Shown here: positions 58,522-64,000 of the stretch, piece after piece
Numbering within the stretch: the stretch's first letter is position 1
How the letters are laid out: every line of letters starts with the position of its first letter
Assembly: GCF_011493005.1 (NCBI RefSeq)
Contig: NZ_CP049157.1
Span: forward strand, 1,932,667 to 1,996,666
DNA length: 64,000 nucleotides
Reading direction: 5' to 3'
From: Caballeronia sp. SBC1
Lineage (GTDB): Bacteria > Pseudomonadota > Gammaproteobacteria > Burkholderiales > Burkholderiaceae
Position numbers and translations under genes: made by a program
The notes under the pieces: generated by a model
The model's database searches: none
The model's input: the letters and a program-made list of their open reading frames with translations, nothing else
Told to the model about the DNA's origin: nothing

Positions 58522-59688
58522 TTAGAACCGGTGACGCATGCCGACCGTCACAGCCACTTGCTTGTCCGTCGTAGACGGGCTCAGACCGTTGATGGCTGCA
58601 TCGCCCAGAACCGTGCCGTCGCCACCCGACGCGTGTTGAAACACGCCTTCCGCATACACGTCCGTGCGTTTGCTCAGGTCGTAGTCAGCAATCAGCGAGA
58701 ACTGGTGATACTTCGGCTTCGCGTCGCCAGCCGCCGTGTTGAACCCGCCGTTTGTGAACGTGTAAGCGCCTTCGAGACTCATGGCCGGCGTCAACGCGTA
58801 ACGCGTATTCACTTCGTAGTTGTCCAGACGCAGGCTGTTGCCCGATAGCGCCGTATAGCCGTCGTTCATGTTGATCGCGTCAAGGCCGTCGAGCTTCGTG
58901 TGGGTGTACACGAAACCAACCGTAGCTGGGCCGAAAGCGTAGTTGACACCACCGCCGAACGTGCGTTGACGCGCCGCGACGAAGGTTGATGTGTTATTCG
59001 CTCCTGACACTGCGCCATTCGCGTTGTCGCCCTGGCCGGGATTGTTGATCTGCAAGTACGACGCAGCGATGCTCAACGGGCCATTGGAGTAAGACGCGCC
59101 TGCGCTATAAGCGCGATTGTCCGAGAACGCGCCCGCCTTGTTCGAAAAGCCGTACAAGCCGCCGAACTTGAAACCGGCGTAATCAATGCTCGCAAACTTC
59201 ACCGAGTTGCTGATACTGAAGCTATTGTCCAGATTGTCGTTATCGAACGGGTGGGCGGCAAGGTTGTTGCCCAGGCCCTGCCCGGCTTCCGACAGCGGCG
59301 CCAGATAATCAACTGTGGAATCGTATTGCTTACCAAGCGTCACCGTACCGTACTGGTTCGATTGCAAACCCACATACGCTTGACGACCAAAGATCTCATT
59401 CGACTGCGCGAATGCGCCGTTGTTCACGTTGAAGCCATCTTCCAACTTAAAGATGGCGTGCATGCCGCCACCCAGGTCTTCGCTGCCTTTCAAGCCCCAT
59501 AGCGTGTTGCTGACGTTGCCGCTACCCACACCCCACGATTGACCCGACGAAGCCGAACCCGGCGTGTGCGCGTTGTTCGCGTACACCACGCCGGCATCAA
59601 TCACGCCATACAGCGTGACGCTGCTTTGTGCGTGAGCGGCTACTGCGAACAGGCTGGAAACAGTTGCAGCCAACAGAACTTTCTTCAT
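58522..59688 (-). CDS. Gram-negative porin (OmpC-like, Burkholderiales type)
   Basis: A 388-residue outer-membrane trimeric porin. The signal peptide is MKKVLLAATVSSLFAVAAHA with cleavage before QSSVTLYG, the standard mature N-terminus of beta-proteobacterial porins. The chain is rich in alternating beta strands, carries the GGGMHAIFKLEDGFN segment, and ends in the C-terminal Phe (GMRHRF) needed for BAM-dependent assembly. It allows diffusion of small solutes. The frame is open upstream, but ATG 59688 yields the signal peptide. The LysR gene at 60135 is divergent and may respond to or control it. Confidence 0.93.
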   Translation of the reverse strand: MKKVLLAATVSSLFAVAAHAQSSVTLYGVIDAGVVYANNAHTPGSASSGQSWGVGSGNVSNTLWGLKGSEDLGGGMHAIFKLEDGFNVNNGAFAQSNEIFGRQAYVGLQSNQYGTVTLGKQYDSTVDYLAPLSEAGQGLGNNLAAHPFDNDNLDNSFSISNSVKFASIDYAGFKFGGLYGFSNKAGAFSDNRAYSAGASYSNGPLSIAASYLQINNPGQGDNANGAVSGANNTSTFVAARQRTFGGGVNYAFGPATVGFVYTHTKLDGLDAINMNDGYTALSGNSLRLDNYEVNTRYALTPAMSLEGAYTFTNGGFNTAAGDAKPKYHQFSLIADYDLSKRTDVYAEGVFQHASGGDGTVLGDAAINGLSPSTTDKQVAVTVGMRHRF

Positions 59689-60134
59689 CTTGAACTCCAC
59701 ATTGATAACGGGTTCCGGATCAGGAGGCAGCTTGCAACGCTGCGTGTCTTTGCCATTGCGCCTAAGCGAGGCGGACAATGCTTCGAGCGGGAGGACATGC
59801 AGCGTTGAGTGCCGCCCTGACCTCAGAGCAACGAAGTCTACGGAGCGAGCGGCGCGAAGCAGCGTGGTCGAACTGAATGACAGACTTTCAATTTTCGCAA
59901 GCAAGGCTCGGGCAATGAGCGCGAACGCAGACGTACCCTAGGTTTGAGCAATATTCTTGTTTTGTGGCATTTCCATCATCGAGGGTTTGCGTGTATCGAA
60001 TGCGCCACGCCGTTGATTTATGGTTGTCTTAAGAACGGCCGACAAAGTTAAAAAAGACTTAATAAAGCAGGCGCGTCCTTGTTACGTCACGTAGCAGATC
60101 ATGCGGTCAGTCAAATCGATACAGGCTGCCCATC
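59689..60134. other. Divergent control region of the porin and LysR genes
   Basis: 446 bases. The stretch 60000-60070 is AT-rich and a likely promoter location. No clear operator palindrome was found. Confidence 0.4.
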
Positions 60135-61058
60135 ATGAATCAGCTACAAGCAATGCGCGTGTTCACCCGCGTGGTCGATCTCACCAGCTTCAGCCTGGCC
60201 GCCAAGCAACTCGGCATGTCGGCCGCAGCAGTCACTCGTAGCATCAGCATGCTGGAAGCGCACCTGAATATGCGCCTCCTGAACCGCTCCACGCGTCGGC
60301 TTTCGTTGACCGAAGCAGGACAGGCTTATGTGGATGGTTGCCGCACGATCATTCAGCAACTCGATACGATTGAAGAGAGCCTCGTGCGCTCGACCCGCGA
60401 TCTCAGCGGAACGCTACGCGTAGCGGCATCGACCACGTACGCCGCATGCGGCTTGAGCAATCTGCTCGCGGCGTATCGCGCAGCGTATCCGCGCATTGGC
60501 TTTGACGTGACGACTTATGACTCGCCAATAGAGTTGATAGAAGGCGGTTTCGATGTTGGTTTTTCTGCCGACCGCAACCTGCCCAACTCGTCGCTGGTGT
60601 GCCGTCACCTGACAGCATTCAAGGAGGTCGCAGTCGCCTCGCCCGGTTATCTCTCACAGAACGGTACGCCCGTGAATCCCGCAGCCCTCGCTCACCATCA
60701 TCTGCTGTCGATCTCCGACGGCTCCGCGCGCAATTGGGAATTCTCGGATCAGAACGGCGTGTATCGCGTCGCGACCGGCAACGCGCTGCATGCAACCAGT
60801 AGTGCAACGGTTCGTTCGGCCGCGCTGGCGGACATGGGGATCGCGTTGCTGCCGGCGCCGCTGGTAAAGGACGATATGGCGAAAGGCTTCTTGCTTCCCA
60901 TCCTCGGCCAGTTCCAGATTACGGGTGGCGTGCGCCAGGTGTCCATTCTCTACACGAGCCGCAACTATCTCGCGGCGAAGGTGCGGCATTTCATCGACTT
61001 CTCGGTGAGCCAGTACCGCGCCCCTGATAACACGGTAGGACTGCGTGCAGCGGCCTAA
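60135..61058 (+). CDS. LysR family regulator
   Basis: A 307-residue LysR protein. HTH at about residues 17-36 (SFSLAAKQLGMSAAAVTRSI); effector domain from about residue 91 (GTLRVAASTTYAACGL). The subgroup style is that of regulators of nearby exporters or oxidoreductases. It is divergent from the porin and precedes a response regulator by 39 bases on the same strand, so the two may be co-transcribed. Confidence 0.88.
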   Translation: MNQLQAMRVFTRVVDLTSFSLAAKQLGMSAAAVTRSISMLEAHLNMRLLNRSTRRLSLTEAGQAYVDGCRTIIQQLDTIEESLVRSTRDLSGTLRVAASTTYAACGLSNLLAAYRAAYPRIGFDVTTYDSPIELIEGGFDVGFSADRNLPNSSLVCRHLTAFKEVAVASPGYLSQNGTPVNPAALAHHHLLSISDGSARNWEFSDQNGVYRVATGNALHATSSATVRSAALADMGIALLPAPLVKDDMAKGFLLPILGQFQITGGVRQVSILYTSRNYLAAKVRHFIDFSVSQYRAPDNTVGLRAAA

Positions 61059-61097
61059 GGTGCATTCCGTGCAATCCCCACTCTGGAGCGCGTTGTA

Positions 61098-61772
61098 ATG
61101 CCGAAAGTACTTGCCATAGAAGACGACGAACTGATGGCGCAGGAGGTGTCCCGCGCATTGTCGGCGCCGGGCTATACGGTGCAGGTTGCCCGCACCGGCC
61201 GCGATGGTATTGCGAAAGCCATTGGTGGCGGCTACGACATCGTCACGCTAGACCGCATGTTGCCGGACCTCGATGGCCTCACCATTGTGACGACCATGCG
61301 AGGTGTTGGCATAGACACACCTGTGCTGATCGTCAGTTCAATGAGCCACGTGGACGACCGCGTGCGCGGACTGCGGGCCGGCGGTGACGACTATCTCACC
61401 AAGCCCTTCTCTCACGATGAAATGCGCGCCCGCGTGGAAGCCTTGCTTCGACGCAAAACTGGACCCGCATCAGACGAAACGGTCTTGCGCGTGCATGGCC
61501 TCGAGCTCAATCTGGTGCGCCGCCGCGCCACGCTTCATGGCCGCGTGCTCGACCTGCAGCCGACCGAGTTTCGCGTGCTCGAATTCATGATGCGTCATGT
61601 GGGTCAGGTGCTCACGCGCACGATGATTTTCGAAGGCGTTTGGGGCTGCCGTTTCGATCCGGGCACTAACCTGATCGACGTCCATGTGGGGCGTCTGAGA
61701 AAGAAAGTCGACGACATGACCGGCCGACCGGCGATCCGCACGATTCGCGGTTCCGGCTATTTGCTGGACTGA
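61098..61772 (+). CDS. OmpR family response regulator without adjacent kinase
   Basis: A 224-residue two-component response regulator. The receiver domain has the acidic pair in EDDE (residues 8-11), phospho-acceptor Asp52 (VTLDRMLPD), Ser/Thr switch (VSSMS) and Lys in YLTKPF. The winged-helix domain ends in NLIDVHVGRLRKK and RTIRGSGYLLD. No histidine kinase is encoded on either side; a perfect palindrome and an RND pump follow instead. It probably regulates that pump, with a kinase elsewhere. Confidence 0.9.
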   Translation: MPKVLAIEDDELMAQEVSRALSAPGYTVQVARTGRDGIAKAIGGGYDIVTLDRMLPDLDGLTIVTTMRGVGIDTPVLIVSSMSHVDDRVRGLRAGGDDYLTKPFSHDEMRARVEALLRRKTGPASDETVLRVHGLELNLVRRRATLHGRVLDLQPTEFRVLEFMMRHVGQVLTRTMIFEGVWGCRFDPGTNLIDVHVGRLRKKVDDMTGRPAIRTIRGSGYLLD

Positions 61773-61782
61773 TCTCTTCAGC

Positions 61783-61834
61783 ATCGAGCGCAGCCACAAG
61801 GTGCCGGCACCTTGTGGCTGCGCTCGATTTTCGT
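61783..61834 (+). terminator. Perfect 46-base palindrome ending in T run
   Basis: Bases 61783-61805 are exactly the reverse complement of 61806-61828, giving two 23-base arms with no spacer, followed by TTTT within the next bases. It lies 10 bases after the response-regulator stop and should fold into a very stable terminator stem. Confidence 0.75.
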
Positions 61835-61850
61835 CACGCCCTCAGCTTGC

Positions 61851-61870
61851 TGAAACTAAAACTAGTTTCA
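61851..61870. promoter_or_regulatory. Operator-like inverted repeat before the RND gene
   Basis: TGAAACTA (61851-61858) and TAGTTTCA (61863-61870) are exact reverse complements around AAAC. It lies between the terminator and the RND start at 62036, a position suited to a repressor site. Confidence 0.5.
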
Positions 61871-61972
61871 TCTTTCCCGCGCGTGGGTGTTAACCCGATC
61901 CTTCCAGAATGACTGACACCGGCGCTTTCATTACGCGATTGGTTCAATGCGTAGTCCTATGTCCCGATGCCC

Positions 61973-61997
61973 TTAAGTCGGTTAAGTCAATTAAGTC
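61973..61997 (+). promoter_or_regulatory. Three direct TTAAGTC repeats, 9-base period
   Basis: TTAAGTC occurs at 61973, 61982 and 61991, about 40-60 bases before the RND start. OmpR-family regulators bind direct repeats of this kind, usually with a 10-11 base period, so the nearby response regulator is the first candidate despite the shorter spacing. Confidence 0.45.
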
Positions 61998-62035
61998 AGC
62001 GCGAACCATGCGCCCCCTGAACGGAGCCGTTCTCA

Positions 62036-64000
62036 ATGTTGAAAATTGTCCGATTAGCTTTGACTCGGCCCTATACGTTCATCGTGCTGGCGATGCTGAT
62101 CGTGTTGATCGGTCCGCTCGCGGCACTCCGTACGCCGACGGACATCTTCCCCGATATCCGCATTCCCGTCATCAGTGTCATCTGGAACTACGCAGGGCTT
62201 CAGCCGGACGACATGTCGGGCCGGATTGTCACGTACTACGAACGTACACTCGGCACGACCGTCAACGACGTCCAGCATATTGAGTCTCAGTCGTTTCGCG
62301 GTTATGGCATCGTCAAGATCTTTTTCCAGCCGACCGTCGATATCCGGACGGCGACCGCTCAAGTCACATCGGTCTCGCAGACGGTGCTCAAACAGATGCC
62401 GCCGGGCGTTACGCCGCCGCAGATCCTTAACTACAACGCGTCGACGGTTCCGGTCCTGCAGATTGCTCTCACCAGCAACACGATCGACGAGCAGAAGCTC
62501 GCCGACTACGCGACCAACTTCATTCGTCCCGCGCTGGTGAGCGTGCCCGGCGTGGCTATTCCAACGCCATACGGCGGCAAGACGCGTGAAGTTCAGATCG
62601 ACCTGGATCCCCACGCGTTGCAGGCAGACCGGCTGTCCGCGACGGACGTAGCGAACGCGTTGGCGCAGCAAAACCAGATCGTGCCGGCAGGGACCGAGAA
62701 GATTGGCGACTTCGAATACAACATCAAGCTGAACAACAGTCCGCTTGCGCTAGACCAGCTCAACAACCTGCCCGTCAAGACGATAAACGGCGCGACCATC
62801 TATATCCGCGACATAGCACACGTTCGCGACGGCAATCCGCCGCAGAGCAATATTGTGCGTCTTGACGGCCATCGCGCCGTGCTGATGAGTATTCTGAAAA
62901 ACGGGTCGGCCTCGACGCTCGACATCATCGCGGGCGTCAAGGCGAAGCTGCCGCTGATTCGCGAAACCCTGCCGCCTGGTCTCAAGCTCGTCACCATGGG
63001 CGATCAGTCGGTATTCGTGAAGGGTGCGGTTAGCGGCGTGGCGCGCGAAGGCATCATTGCCGCCGCGCTGACCTCGCTCATGATCCTGTTGTTCCTGGGC
63101 AGCTGGCGTTCCACGCTGATCATTGCGTCGTCCATCCCGCTTGCCGTGCTTGCCGCCATTGCAGGGCTTTCGGCGATGGGCGAAACGCTCAACGTGATGA
63201 CGCTCGGAGGACTCGCGCTGGCGGTGGGCATTCTCGTCGACGATGCGACCGTGACCATTGAGAATATCAACTGGCACCTGGAACAGGGCAAGTCCGTCAA
63301 GGACGCAATCCTGGACGGCGCCGCGCAGATCGTCACGCCGGCTCTCGTCTCGCTGCTGTGCATCTGCATTGTGTTCGTGCCCATGTTGCTGCTCGACGGC
63401 ATTGCACGTTTCCTGTTCGTGCCCATGGCCGAGGCCGTGATCTTCGCGATGATCGCCTCGTTCGTGCTCTCACGCACCTTCGTGCCCATGATGGCGCAAT
63501 ACCTGTTGCGGCCGCACGCGTCAGGCGGCCATGCGTCGGGCGAGCTTGCTGCAAGCATGGACCCGCACGGCTCGATCCATCACGCTCCTTCGAAAAATCC
63601 GCTGGTGAGATTCCAGCGCGGCTTCGAACACCTCTTCGGGCGCTTTCGCGGCGTGTACCGCATCCTGCTCGGGATGGCACTCAGCAGCCGCAAGCGGTTC
63701 ATCATCGGCTTCCTCGCCGTGGTCGCGGCCTCCTTTTTACTGTCGCCGTTTCTTGGGCGCAACTTCTTTCCGAACATCGACTCGGGTGAAATCGCGCTTC
63801 ATGTGCGCGGTCCGATCGGCCTGCGGATCGAACAGACCGCCGACCTCTTCGATCACGTCGAGAACACCGTTCGCCGGACTATTCCACCGAACCAGTTGCG
63901 CGCTGTCATCGACAACATTGGCTTGCCCAACAGCGGCATCAACCTGACCTACAACAACAGCGGCACGATGGGACCTTCAGACGGCGACATCCTCATCTCG
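62036..64000 (+). CDS. RND efflux pump, N-terminal part (runs off window)
   Basis: The frame from ATG 62036 is open for 655 codons to the right edge. The N-terminus MLKIVRLALTRPYTFIVLAM, the first periplasmic domain, proton-relay aspartates Asp402-Asp403 in VGILVDDATVTIENI, and the start of the second half (FIIGFLAVVAASFLLSPFLG, then FFPNIDSGEIALHVRGPIGL) mark an HAE1-like RND transporter. A longer cytoplasmic linker with His-rich sequence (GGHASGELAASMDPHGSIHH) separates the halves. No adaptor gene precedes it; it may follow beyond the window. GGAG lies about 10 bases before the ATG. Confidence 0.9.
   Translation, partial: MLKIVRLALTRPYTFIVLAMLIVLIGPLAALRTPTDIFPDIRIPVISVIWNYAGLQPDDMSGRIVTYYERTLGTTVNDVQHIESQSFRGYGIVKIFFQPTVDIRTATAQVTSVSQTVLKQMPPGVTPPQILNYNASTVPVLQIALTSNTIDEQKLADYATNFIRPALVSVPGVAIPTPYGGKTREVQIDLDPHALQADRLSATDVANALAQQNQIVPAGTEKIGDFEYNIKLNNSPLALDQLNNLPVKTINGATIYIRDIAHVRDGNPPQSNIVRLDGHRAVLMSILKNGSASTLDIIAGVKAKLPLIRETLPPGLKLVTMGDQSVFVKGAVSGVAREGIIAAALTSLMILLFLGSWRSTLIIASSIPLAVLAAIAGLSAMGETLNVMTLGGLALAVGILVDDATVTIENINWHLEQGKSVKDAILDGAAQIVTPALVSLLCICIVFVPMLLLDGIARFLFVPMAEAVIFAMIASFVLSRTFVPMMAQYLLRPHASGGHASGELAASMDPHGSIHHAPSKNPLVRFQRGFEHLFGRFRGVYRILLGMALSSRKRFIIGFLAVVAASFLLSPFLGRNFFPNIDSGEIALHVRGPIGLRIEQTADLFDHVENTVRRTIPPNQLRAVIDNIGLPNSGINLTYNNSGTMGPSDGDILIS

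Overview
The window looks like chromosomal DNA of a Burkholderiales bacterium, most like Paraburkholderia or Caballeronia. Coding regions are GC-rich with strong G/C bias at third codon positions. The gene families (OmpC-type porin, NodT/RND efflux, many LysR regulators, a Gsi-type peptide importer) are typical of that group. No rRNA, tRNA, CRISPR array or prophage was recognised. The identification rests on protein resemblance read by eye, not on a search.

Layout. 1-3.4 kb is a scarred region: the 3' part of an ISNCY-type transposase runs in from the left edge, followed by a decapitated class III aminotransferase, an intact cytochrome b561, and two decayed gene pieces (an SDR and an unidentified minus-strand gene) joined tail to tail. 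3.4-7.0 kb holds a large secreted lipoprotein with one c-type haem motif, preceded by a long leader with a terminator-like hairpin, then about 1.2 kb without a credible gene. 7-11 kb has a Dcp-like M3 peptidase, an ankyrin protein and a PhzF-family protein. 11.0-20.5 kb is one tightly packed minus-strand operon: RpiR regulator, isoaspartyl peptidase, a Gsi/Dpp-type ABC importer (ATPase, binding protein, two permeases), a P1 (DmpA-type) aminopeptidase and an M55 D-aminopeptidase. This is a complete uptake and hydrolysis pathway for unusual peptides. 20.9-27.3 kb has a small His-tailed membrane protein and a tripartite RND efflux operon. 27.3-31.9 kb has a DHA2 MFS exporter with a divergent LysR gene and a strong palindromic operator, a GcvA-like LysR and a glutathione S-transferase.

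31.9-41.3 kb is the most interesting block. A three-gene minus-strand operon (transglutaminase plus DUF2126; circularly permuted ATP-grasp plus alpha-E; transglutaminase) faces a divergent zinc-ribbon metallopeptidase and another transglutaminase-fold protein whose catalytic His position is Cys. The families point to peptide-bond making and breaking on an unknown substrate.

41.3-52 kb carries a flavin reductase, a VOC protein, LysR regulators, small unknown genes, a LuxR-HTH regulator divergent from an aromatic amino-acid oxidase-like flavoprotein (the region is bracketed by two almost identical palindromes), a membrane protein and a YahK-like alcohol dehydrogenase. 52-58.4 kb contains three damaged genes: a cysteine-synthase-like gene with an in-frame TGA, an ABC exporter split inside its ATPase domain, and an unknown gene with two frameshifts. 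An intact PEP mutase/isocitrate lyase family gene lies among them. 58.5-64 kb has a porin, a LysR gene, an OmpR-family response regulator without a kinase beside it, and the first 655 codons of a second RND pump that runs off the right edge.
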